Shown here: piece after piece, positions 1 to 10,235 of the stretch
How positions within the stretch are numbered: position 1 is the first letter of the stretch
Layout: each line of letters begins with the position of its first letter
Source of the DNA: Neurospora tetrasperma FGSC 2508
Taxonomy: Eukaryota > Ascomycota > Sordariomycetes > Sordariales > Sordariaceae
Assembly (NCBI RefSeq): GCF_000213175.1
Contig: NW_009799099.1
Span: forward strand, 297,373 to 361,372
DNA: 64,000 nucleotides
Reading direction: 5' to 3'
Notes under the pieces: model-generated
What the model was told of the DNA's origin: nothing
Database searches by the model: none
The model's input: only the letters and a program-made list of their open reading frames with translations
Made by a program: the position numbers and the translations under genes

Positions 1-1
1 C

Positions 2-556
2 CTGGACAAGACGGCCTTTGCCTTTCAGCACCGTCAGCCCACATCTGTGGTATTAATTCCACCAGGGTTGGACGGAAGCTTTATCCATCAGCCTGATCTG
101 AACTACATCGGTCACACCTCGTCTTTTGACATCCCCAGCTCGATTCCTGCCGATGCGGCGGCGATACCGCGTCGAAGATCATACACAAAGAGTGTGCCAG
201 TTGGTGTACCTATACCCAGCAGCAGCTCTTCTTTATCAAGGGGAACTACTGTAACATCTTCGTCAGCATTTCATCCATCCAGCGATCTGCCACCATCACC
301 ACTATTCCCGCGACCTCCACCAGTTTCCCAAGACTATCAGTTCGTTGGAGGACATATGGAACATCGCGCGTCAGTCGGCAATCGGCACCAGAATGAGACC
401 GAGGTTCATGGGGAAATCATCTCTGTTATCAATGACGATGGGCACGGTTGGCAACGACACACACAGGTGTATGGTGGGGGTGTCTGTCTCGCATGTCTGG
501 GAAATGAAGGCGGATTCTATGGTCCAAATGTACCACTCGAGGATCGACGATATTAG
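2..556 (+). CDS. C-terminal part of a conserved hypothetical protein (gene enters from the left edge)
   Basis: The frame is open from base 2, with no start codon in the window, and ends at TAG 554-556, so this is the last exon or part of it (about 184 residues). The visible part is low-complexity and rich in Ser and Pro (SSSSSLSRG, PPSPLFPRPPP), then ends in a compact tail with the pattern VYGGGVCLACL...GGFYGP...EDRRY. From memory, C-terminal tails like this occur in uncharacterised filamentous-ascomycete proteins; a Cys-x-x-Cys pair lies in it. No function can be assigned. The coding frame is the only long one across the stretch, and its end matches the tail pattern, which supports strand and frame. 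Confidence 0.6.
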   Translation: MDKTAFAFQHRQPTSVVLIPPGLDGSFIHQPDLNYIGHTSSFDIPSSIPADAAAIPRRRSYTKSVPVGVPIPSSSSSLSRGTTVTSSSAFHPSSDLPPSPLFPRPPPVSQDYQFVGGHMEHRASVGNRHQNETEVHGEIISVINDDGHGWQRHTQVYGGGVCLACLGNEGGFYGPNVPLEDRRY

Positions 557-3500
557 CCCTTGTTCAAGGGCTCACCGGGAAGCCCACACCAAGGAAGTCC
601 CTTTTAGGTTTTGGAGGTAACTCGAGCCTCAGCCGCCGTGCATTGCACTGCAGGCATCCAAGCACAAAGACAGCACACACACATGTATCCAGCGCTCGGT
701 GGGGCAAGTCGCTTCCGGGTCTATGCTGCACCTCCCATAGGCTGAGTACGGTATGGACTGCATACAGGCGTTTGACGAAGTTCTTTGGGAACATCAGCAT
801 TATTGGTTCTCTTGTCTTATGCATTGTTATCTTGGTGGGGGAGTTCGCCCAACGATTCACAGCGCCATGGAGTGGGGGTTGTTTCGTTGTGTGGTAGTGT
901 GGTAGAGGGTTCAAGAGGTGTGGTGAACGATGTTATGACCTGTTTCTTTGCAATAGATCTTTGTCTCCTTTCTCCCTTTTCCGCGCAAAAGGTCTTGGTT
1001 ACAAGTTGGTGATGGTTCCTCAGTTCCAATCCTGTTCGCTATTCTTTGCGATACCCTTCTTCTTGTTACTATCCGGCTTTCAACGTCTAATTTCAGCCCT
1101 TCACTCACTATACCTTACTCCAGACAAAAGGAAGTTTTACCTCTCCAAGGGTATCTTCAAGTCCCACATGTTTAGTTGTCGATGCCGATAAGGCCTTGGT
1201 TGTATCATTCAATCCTCTATGCACCGCATCTTTTCCATGATTCCAGTCCCGGACTACTGCTTCTCGTTACCATGTCGGATGTCGATCCACTGCATCTTGT
1301 TTTTTTCTATTCAAGGTCTCAACCCAAATCACCCAGTCACACAAATTAGATAGACAAGGTGAGGCATTCTCCGCGAGCGAGTACAATGTAACCCTGTTGA
1401 CAGTTGACTTGCCGATCAGTCTCAGCGCCCACGTGGGGTATGTACATGTAGTGTAAGCCCAAAACGTCAAACAGTCAGCCCTATGGAAAAGCCGCCCATT
1501 CTAAATGATGGCCATGTTGCATGCCCACATGTGATGGGACTTGTTTGTTCCTGTTCGGTGTGAGGACAAAATGGTACCTCCAAGATGGATTTTAGGGTTG
1601 AAGCTGGATGCCGAATACGGAATGCATCATGGATCTAACAGATGATGGGAACACTCCTCTTCCACCCCTTCCCCATCTATCATACCTGATGATACATGAG
1701 GCTTGTATCGGTGTAAAAAGAAAAGAAAAAAAAGAATTCCATCACAAATACTTCCTAGTTGTCGTCATTCATCCCTAGTTGAGGTATCAAAGCTCAAACT
1801 CCGAGAGCGTTCGGTCTCGGACTTATCAACCCTTCTGACATTATCTTACCCCTTTCCCCACATCACTCACATTCTTCCAGAAGCCCCGTGCAGATTATGC
1901 TATGCAGCTTACGCTCTCCCGCACGGGAAGTCGGGGACGGGGAGGATTGGAAGGAATTCTTGGTCAGACTGTCAGCCCAGCCCTGTGGATAAACCGATTA
2001 ACCGAGGGAGGCATTCTGGAAATTGGAGAAGGAATGAAGGATTATGCACAATCTGCAGGGGGGTTATAGGTAGACAGAGGTATACCTAGTGTATATGACG
2101 TGTTGAACCATACGGCAGGGAGTGATCACGGTGAACGACATCATAGTAGTGAAAGTCTTTATTAATGAGAGAGGAGGAGGAGGGAAAAATGAAGAAGGAG
2201 AATAAAGTCCGATTTATATATAGGGTACCACGGGTACCTACCTACCTATATGTGGATCGTATCCACCTGTGCCAAGAGAATGCCAAGAGCTGGTGATAGC
2301 TCCAATCTGATACATTTTAAAGGATTACAGTACTGACATACCTACCTACCTACCTCTCGACACTGAAAAAAAGAAAGAAAGAAAAAAATAAAGGCGGGAA
2401 ATAAAAATGGCAGATTTGGGTTGACACCACCGTCCGGCGTCCATGACTCGGGACATTACCTCGTAACGGTTGTAGCCCACTACCACAGCAATGCGAAGAA
2501 GTGCGGTTACTAGTACCTACCGTACGAACGGAACGGGTGCCACCATCTTGGAAAGGACTGAATGCAACAGTGATCCACCAACTTGCCGACGGAGAGATAA
2601 AACTTCAATCCGTCGATTCCTTAAGGAACGGAGTCTAGCCGGAAAGGGATTGCAACTTGGTCAGTTGTTGACTACCTATACCCGGTAACGCGCAAGAATT
2701 ACCAGACCAGCATGGATCACGCACACCACACACCACACAGCCTGCCGAAGGCATTGCACTAACAGCGGACGGACGTAAGGGGGGCGGTAAAGGCGGCGGC
2801 AAAGGCGGACTGCGGACCGAATTGCGGACTGCGATTTGTAGAAAGAACGGGCGGAGCTAGGTACCTAGGTAAGCTACCAAGGATCGATGTCGATATTTTA
2901 AACCCGAGGTACCGAGTGTCAAAGATTTACCTGGGGTATCTACCAATTCGTACCTACGGGAGAACAAGGAAAAGGGACACAAGTATGTGCAGTGGAAGCG
3001 GTACAGGTACCTCTACCTACCTAGGTAAGGTACCTTGATTATTTGAGAATTAGGTACCTAGGTAGGCTTGTGTGTTGGGGTTTTGTGTCCTTTATCGTGA
3101 TTTTGCCGCCGATACCTACACTTGTATAGTTCGATATCTCTGCCTACTGTTGATTTACACCGTCGAAATTCCAAGTGAGCTAGGTACCTGGTAGGGTAGG
3201 TCACTACCTACCTACTGCTAGAGGGAACGGGTACCTCCAGACGGCCGACAATAAACACCGTGCGGTCCTCTGCTGCCGACCAAGGTGATAAGGTAGGTAA
3301 GTTGAGATAGATATAGGGACCTTCAAGTAAAAGAATTGCACAGACTTTTGCTAGGTACCTAGACGAGTGCACAGGAATACCGTTAAGATTGAGGCCATGA
3401 ACAGAACACAACACAATACAATACAAAACAAGTATGTACACAAATATGAACCCAGTACGCCTTTTGTGTATCGCTTGTAGAGCCTAAGGCTATACCTCAC

Positions 3501-3814
3501 CTGTGATATTTGTGGTATTGCCCTTGCTCTATCTCCCTGAGCGTCCCTTACGCTCATTTTCCTTTTCTCTCCGCCAATTCAATACCGACGTACCATCTAC
3601 ACCGTTCCTTTTTACCATCCATGCCACAACAGCCCGTTTCAAGTTTGAAGAAGCAAAAGCTAGAGTCAAGAGTACCTATGAACCAACAGCAAGATCGATC
3701 CAACCAGCCAACCACCCATGAACCTTGCGTGCAAACGAAACCACTAAAAGCCAATGATGGGAAGCAAGAAAGTGAACCCCTGACAAGGGGCCAAAAAAAC
3801 ACACCACAAGTTTT
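557..3814. other. 3.3-kb intergenic region with a dense TACCTACC/GGTACCT motif cluster
   Basis: No convincing gene was found here; short open frames on both strands lack codon bias or recognisable motifs. Between about 2225 and 3370 the DNA is full of variants of ACCTACCT, TAGGTACCT and GGTAGGTA, often as palindromes (for example GGTACCTAGGTA near 2859 and 3053). Purine-rich and A-rich tracts occur near 1715-1735 and 2360-2390. The region lies between the converging 3' ends of the gene at the left edge and the MBP1-like gene. Confidence 0.6.
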
Positions 3815-4177
3815 CTAATCCCTAAACCAACTCTTAATAGGAGGCAACCTAGGCAAAACTTGACCCTCCTCCTCTCCATCCACTTCTTCTTCTTCTTCAT
3901 ATTCTTCCTCCTCCTTCACTTGCGGGAGTAGCTCCGCATATCCACTTTCTCCTGCGATCCATCTTTTGCCGCTCCCGTTTCTTCCCGAGTCACCATGCCA
4001 CACCAGACTTGCGATGCCTCCCTCTACCTCATGCATCGTACATCCCTGACTTGTCAAACCGGAATCCGTCTGCATCATACCATATCCGTATCCATATCCA
4101 TCATATCCCCACTGCGGGACGTGCGGTCCCTGCGGTCCCTGCCACCACCCCCCAGCCAGATTCATCGCGTCCACGTT
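3815..4177 (-). CDS. Probable C-terminal extension/last exon of the MBP1-like gene
   Basis: Directly downstream of the TAG that ends the main MBP1-like frame (4180-4178), the same reading frame stays open for another 120 codons to a stop at 3815. It reads NVDAMNLAGGWW..., then Gly/Tyr-rich (YGYGYG), then strongly acidic (EEEEYEEEEE), and ends in LPRLPPIKSWFRD. The bases before it, GCTGTTTAG, look like an intron acceptor, so the TAG may be the last three bases of an in-frame intron (multiple of 3). I could not settle the donor: a phase-0 candidate GTGGAT lies near 4255, but it is weak. Alternatives are stop readthrough or an unused trailing frame. RNA-seq reads across 4170-4270 would decide. 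Confidence 0.45.
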   Translation of the reverse strand, partial: NVDAMNLAGGWWQGPQGPHVPQWGYDGYGYGYGMMQTDSGLTSQGCTMHEVEGGIASLVWHGDSGRNGSGKRWIAGESGYAELLPQVKEEEEYEEEEEVDGEEEGQVLPRLPPIKSWFRD

Positions 4178-6829
4178 CTAAACAGCCGCGATTTCTTGGA
4201 TTCGTTCCGTTCTTTCCGCTCCAGCTCGACCATTAATCTCCCTTTCCCCATCCACATGGGCGGCAGTGGTCCTACTCCCTCTCCTCGACATGTCTCCATC
4301 TCCATTCCCACCCCTCAGCGCAGGCAACACGCTCTCCCTCCTCCCATTACTTGATTGACCTCCTGCGCCGGAACCGTCAGCAGCATTCCCCCCACCGCCG
4401 CCGCCCACGGCACCAGCAGGCAAGTCAGTAACACTCTCATCCTCCTGCTCCATCAACTTGATCATCTCCTCCAGGTTTTCCTCCAGGTTCTCTTGCTCAT
4501 CCGGCGGCAGACACGACATGAGGAGGTGCTTGTACTTGTCGATGCGCTCGCCTGTGCCTAGCATGCCACGGGCTTCGACGTAGTCGTTTTCTGCTGAGCG
4601 TTGTTCTTGGAGAATGGAGCGCAGCTCGGCAGCGAGAGAGAGACGGTGGGTGTAGTCGTCTTCCTCTTCTTCCTGGTCTTGGTCTTCGACTTCGGTGTCT
4701 TGGGAAGAGGGGCCTGGTTGTTGTTGATGTTGTTGTGCTGCGGCGGGGGGTTCTGGGTGTTCGGCCTCGGACTCGGTTTCGTTTTCGTCCTTGGGCGGTT
4801 TGTCCTTTTGGTCTGGTGTGGGGGAGAGTTTGGGTTTCTTGGATGGAGATGATGACTTTGATTTGGTCGAGGTGCCGTTCGTGACTGCATTTGCACGGTC
4901 CAGTGCGGCCAACTCTTGCTTCACGGCCTCCTGCACGGATATACGGTTCTGGTGCGTCACGAACGCCAACACCTTATGTCGCGCCGTGGCCATCTCCGCG
5001 GCCGTCTTGGCGGCTACGTCGTCCGTGTCGAGGCGGGAGTTGTAGTCGTCGATGGAGGCGGTGAGGGCTTTGAACTCGGACTGGGTCTTGTTGAGAATGC
5101 GCCGGGCTTCCTTTTCGGCATCGTCTTTCTCCTTGAACTCACTGTCATAGGTGGCGGTGAGGTCCTTGAGCTTTTGGAGGACCAAGGGCGTGATGCGATT
5201 TTGCACCGTGTTGGCCGCGTCGCTGCTGTAGTTCGGCTGTGAGTTCTTGCGGCTCGCGACCATGGACTCGGAGATGGCTTCATGGAAGGCATCATGGCGT
5301 TGGGTATCGGGAGCAAACGGGCTGGAGGACCGTTGCGGGAGGTTGGAGCGGGATTTGGAGATGGAAGCATTGAGCTCTTTTATCAGCTCTTCGGCACGTA
5401 TGCCTTGCTTGTTCGGGATGTCGGTGCTGGCACCACGGCCGAGGAGGGCCCTGATACATTTTCGGGCATCGCGCATGGCGGCGAGGTGGACAGCCGTGTT
5501 ACCATCGTTGTCCTGGGCGTCTAGAAGCTGTTGTACGAACTCGGGGTGGTGTGTCTCCTGCAGCCTATTAAGGATGATGTCTAGGTAGTACCGCGAGCAC
5601 GACTGGCTGTTGACACGCCCAATCTTCATGACAGCAGCGTGGTGTATAACTGTGCAACCTGACAGATCCCGGCAATCAAGTGTGGAGAAGAGCTCCTTCA
5701 TAACCTGCGGAAAGGTCTGTTTCTCGAAGCAGTTGGTAAAGTTGACCGCTCGCATAAACGGTGTCTCTCCTCGTACATTTTGTGCGTCCAAGCTAGCTCC
5801 AAACTTCTTCAACTGCCTCATGACATCGACATCGCCCATGGCAGAGGCCCAATGAAGACATGTGTGACGCTCGTTATCGATGGGCCAGTCGGGCTTGAAA
5901 TTGGGAGGAGGGTCGGGTCGCACGGCCGGCTGCTCGTTTCTAGAGAGCAAAAAGTAGTCGAGTAGTTCGTCACCGTAGACTGCATGCTGCTGTTCCGTCA
6001 TATCCTCTATCAACTCGTCTCGCTTCCGTTTCCTGTGCCCGGTCGAGAAGTGTGAATGATCGTAGCGGTCGTCCTCGGCCATGTAGGAGGCCGAGGCCAC
6101 AGTAAGGTTGTCGGGGGTATCGTCGTCGTGCATGTGCGTATCGGCATCGTTGTAGTCTGGGGCTTGTGCAGGAAGACCTTTGCGACCGGGTGGTAAGAAG
6201 GTGCCAGGCTGAGGAGGGTTGGCGTTCTTTGCCGACTTACTGCCCCATGTCGGAACAGCAGGCTTGACCTTGGGGGCCTTTGGCTTGCTGGCGTGTCTAG
6301 GTGCAGGAGGAGGGCTTTCGTTGCCCGGTTGAAACTCGAAGATGGGTTTTAGCCGTTCGTAGATGTTATTGCGGCGAGCGAGGGCTTCGGCCTGTTCGAG
6401 AGGGATCCAGGTGCCTGGCGAGAGGGAATATTAGCAATTGGTGGGAGGTTCACAGAGACTTTTTGACATCATGTTCGCACCCTGGTATCTCCCGTATCCG
6501 CCTTGAATCTTCTCGTGGGTGTCTTTTTGTACCTCGCGCTCCAAGATTCTCGTTCGGGCGGGCTTGTCGAAGCCGGCAGCCTTGAGGATGTGTGTAGCGT
6601 TGACCCAATCATCGTGGCGACGGCGCATTACATGCTCCTTGAGATCGACACCAAACTGATACTCCCATACTGGAATCTGCAAATCATGACGGCATACGGT
6701 TAGCAACATGGTGCGCCAAACGAGCGACGAGGAGGGGACCACGGAGAGAGGTAGAGAGAGACGTACACCGCTATAGGTTGCGCTATAGATTCCCGGTTCG
6801 GGGTTTCCCCCGACATTCTCCTTGACCAT
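4178..6829 (-). CDS. mbp1: APSES (KilA-N) DNA-binding, ankyrin-repeat transcription factor, MBP1/Res-type subunit of an MBF-like cell-cycle complex
   Basis: Three exons read 6829-6767, 6676-6481 and 6414-4178. Intron 1 is GTACGT...GCTAAC...GCAG; intron 2 is GTGCGA...CCAG; phases join cleanly to 831 residues. The APSES domain covers about residues 22-110 and contains [26 protein letters not shown] and [13 protein letters not shown]. Ankyrin repeats follow ([38 protein letters not shown] at about residues 265-430), then a coiled coil (about 490-580) and an acidic, Gln/Gly-rich tail. This order is that of Mbp1/Res1/Res2 proteins, which with Swi6 bind MCB/SCB sites and drive G1/S transcription in the nucleus. 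The start at 6829 was chosen because exon 1 ends exactly at a good donor and gives the short N-terminus usual for the family. A trailing 120-codon frame may extend the protein. Confidence 0.93.
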
Positions 6830-8394
6830 ATCTGAGTTTGATTGATGTCAATGGACAGGCGCAGGGCAGATGTCCCCCGCGATAGGGAGGAAGCTAGAAT
6901 CGCTACGGGTTGAGCAAAACGTGAGTGGGCTGATGGACTACCAGAAGTCGGCTGCTAATTGATTATGGCTACCGCAAGTAGGGCAGGTAGCAAATATGGA
7001 ATGCTGTATCTGATCACTGCCTCGTTCAAGCTATCAGAACTCTTCCTCGTCGTGGTGGTTGGCTAGAGGGTTGGAGGTGGAAATCGAGGCACGAAAAGGA
7101 CGCGGTGATTGCGGGCGGGCGACGCGGTTGACGCGAATCCAGTTAAAGTGCCTGGGTGCCAAGCCCGCAATTCAGTTGAGTTCACGTGACAAAGCGGAGA
7201 AGCCAAAGTCAAAGCGCTGAGCAAACGAGGCCTTGGAAGCGTATTTGGACATGACTAACATCTTCCCTGCAGAATTACACGTTATTGTGATAGTGCAACT
7301 CTCAAGCGATGCATGACGGAGTTACGAACAGAGCTAGTCTGGCTCATCATCCCAATCATCAACTTCCACAACAAAGCGCAAACAGGTGAAGGCACCTTCA
7401 CTGCTTTCATGAGACATGGAATTGCGGACACTCCAAGGCCAGCGGAGTCAAAGACGTGCTACGAGCGGCGCATCGTCATCAACTCGTTGCTTGGCCACTG
7501 ACAACTGCTGTGCAGCATAGCAGCAATGCCTTCTTTATCGAAATCATTGTTTTCCTGCCTTTTATTATTATTTTACTTTGCATCTTGCGGACTTCCGGCT
7601 TGTGTAAAATCTAGTGATGTTTTTAACAGCAACATCTCACTCCCCTCTCCATCAAAATTCCCGTGATGATATGGACACAACGACTTCACTTCATAGCGTC
7701 GGCTGACATATCTTACATAGCTAATCACCGGTAGATGTAACTTGACCTCTCCAAGTTTTTCGTAGTTGGCATTGCAATTCTTGCGTTGTGTACAGATTTG
7801 ACTTGGGATCATGAGGTGCATTTTAATACTGTAATGCCATGAGGAACATGTCGAGAGGTGATGAGGCGGTATCCCTCTCCTACAACAAAGGAAAAAAACA
7901 AAATGTCATACCTACTGCTGCATTGGATGTTGTCATCCCGATTTGGGTCTTGCAGTGTCTTCTTCGGCCGAAGCGGGTGATTTTACCTGCCTGCCACTCA
8001 TCGCCCCCTCCGAAGATATTCGCAAGTCCGATGTTTTGTGCATGCCGCCGCTTGAAGCTACGTAGACACTCTCTCACTCGACGGCCTTCGAGCTGCGAAC
8101 ATCATCAACCACCCGCAGGGCTGTTTATCACGCAGTTAGAGATCATGAAAATGTAGTGTCTCTGGTCCGGACATGCCTCCACATGAGGCTTTGCCACCGA
8201 GAGGAGCCTTGGCCGGTTGGAAAGATGCAAGACATGAAGGACAGATATCAGCACACGTTCCCAGAGCCCAGGATACATACTTATTCCCATTCTCCCCCTC
8301 CTTTCAGCTCTTCCCTTTTTCTCCTCTCCAACCCAACCTCCAAGGTCTTCTCGGAACTTTTCAACAACAAAAGCCTTCCTCCAAGTTTATCACC
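6830..8394. other. Intergenic region between the MBP1-like gene and the small membrane-protein gene
   Basis: This region holds the promoter of the MBP1-like gene on its left side and the promoter of the membrane-protein gene on its right. Apart from the cell-cycle-box-like sites at 7090-7137, I see no gene; the short open frames do not look coding. Confidence 0.5.
7090..7137. promoter_or_regulatory. SCB/MCB-like sites upstream of the MBP1-like gene
   Basis: About 260-310 bp upstream of the MBP1 start lie CACGAAAA (7090-7097, matching the SCB core CNCGAAA), GACGCGG (7121-7127) and TTGACGCGAA (7128-7137, ACGCGA core as in MCB-like sites). These are the classical binding sites of SBF/MBF complexes in yeasts. 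Their grouping upstream of the gene for the DNA-binding subunit suggests autoregulation; this is inference from motif match alone. Confidence 0.45.
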
Positions 8395-9053
8395 ATGTCT
8401 GATACATGTACATGCACGTGTATATCCCTTGACGTCCCAATCGTTGGAGTCTTCTTATTTCTTTTCTTCGCCCTCCCCGTTCTGGCCCTCCACGCCAAGA
8501 ACCTTGGAGTGGTGTTATTTCCAATCACGGGCGGCATTCTTCTTGGGTTGCTCATCTTTTTTGTTGTTCCGTTCCTCGAAAACCAGGTCTTGTTGTTTCC
8601 CATGTTGGGCACCATCGGTCTCCTTTTCTTCATTCTGCCTTGTATTCACGGGGCTTGCTCGGAAGAAAAGCCAGGCGCGTCCAAAGCATAATGGACTCTC
8701 AAGGGTACGTAGGCCCTCACCCCCCTTAGTGACCAACGACAGGAACACCTAGACAGAAACCTTTCTTGTTTCCCAGATACTGAAGAAATTGATCTAGTTC
8801 CCCCTTAGCCAATAAACGTCGTATTGACCAAGATGACATTTCTGACAAGCCCGCTGGAGTTCCCACAAGCAATGATGGCAACGAACCAACCGCCCCCATC
8901 CCCTCAAAAAAGAAGAAGTCAGTGAAGTTCTTACTCCCAGCAACCGAACGACCGCCCCCGCCGAATCGAACACACGACTCCTCGACAACTGAGGGCAAAA
9001 AGGCGTTGCGTTTTCTGCTGGACAATGGGGCTCTCTGGCGCCCTAGCAATTAG
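8395..9053 (+). CDS. Small membrane protein with a soluble, Lys/Pro-rich C-terminal exon
   Basis: The start ATG at 8395 has a good context (CACCATG). Exon 1 begins MSDTCTCTCISLDVP and has three hydrophobic segments at about residues 15-33, 37-59 and 65-84. If unspliced, the protein stops at 8691 after 98 residues. Downstream, 8809-9053 is an open, well-composed exon (starts NKRRIDQDDISDKP, has SKKKKSVKFLLP, ends NGALWRPSN, stop 9051-9053), preceded by an acceptor CCCTTAG. Joining a GTATTC donor at 8642 to 8809 gives an exact frame and 163 residues, but GTATTC is not an ideal donor; a strong GTACGT at 8706 lies beyond the in-frame stop and does not restore this frame. Two isoforms are possible. 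No family was recognised. Confidence 0.5.
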
Positions 9054-10235
9054 AGGAGTGTGTTTAGGTTTGTATGAGATTGATGGATGACACGACGAAT
9101 TTATATGCGGCAGGTTTAGAGAGGCTCCTCTGGTTTTCAATTTTCGCAATAGCAACAACAACAGCAACGCAGCCCAATCACGACAGGAAACATGCCTTCT
9201 TTTGGTCATCAGTACTTCTAGCTAGCGAGATTTCTCATCTCGGGCCTTACGCCCCCTTTTCTTATCAATATCGATCACTATCTATCCCCATACATACCTT
9301 ATCTCTTCGTGGACAAAATAATTGAGACCTTGACATTATGCCTTGGGTGTACTTCCACTATGCATCCAAGCGTTATTGTTACACGTCTGGTCTTGAGTTC
9401 TAGGCAACTCCCTGACAGAAATATCCATATAGGACGCTAGCCGATGTCTTTTCGAATTATTATAATCCATATCACAGTTTTGGAATGGCCGTTTTTTTCA
9501 CTTTCTTTTAGTTTATATATATATTATACCTACATTTTGAGCGGTAGGGAACTGGTTTACCCAACCTGTTGGTTGGTCTCATCCATTTTGTCTCGGACGA
9601 GGGCGGGTGACGATGTTATCGATGCATTTACAAAATAATTGTTAGCGAGGTACCCGCTGTAAAACCCGGTGGTCCGCTGTAACCGCGCTATAGCCCCCCA
9701 CTGCAGTCCCGTGCGTGGATCGTTTCAGCCCTGTGCAGGAACTGGCTTCCCACAAGATCTCAGATTCACGCATCTCATTGGCGAGCTGGCTAGATCCCCC
9801 ACGTTTCAGTTGGCAAGGAGGCGCACATGCCGCCGTCGTTTCCCGCATTTCGTCCTCTTCCCCTTCCATCTTCCCGAACCCTGATTTCATCTCCATCTGT
9901 ACAACCACCACCCTCGGTCATTTTGGACAGTCAGCTGTCCCAACTTTCTCCTTGGCTCCTTTCTTCGGATGATTTGTATATTCACTGTCGCCTTTATTTA
10001 AATAGAATCTGGAGGGCCATCTGCTCTTTCTCATTGACGCGCTCTCGCTGCTTTCGCCGTCCCTTTTGCTCGTCGCTTCGCTATTAGAATACTCTTTACC
10101 CTCCACCGTCGCCATCAAGAAAACATCGCGAACCACCACTCGGAACCGGTACCCGATTGCGACCTCGAATTCCATCACAACACCATCCAATGCGCCATCG
10201 CCCCTCGACATTAACGTCCCGACCGTCACCCAACC
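9054..10235. other. Intergenic region and probable promoter/5' UTR of the DMT transporter
   Basis: No gene is supported here. The stretch contains a TATATATATATTATA run near 9514-9529 and a pyrimidine-rich leader running into the ATG at 10236. Open frames overlapping the start of the transporter (for example 10066-10524) are proline-rich readings of its low-complexity N-terminus in another frame. Confidence 0.5.
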
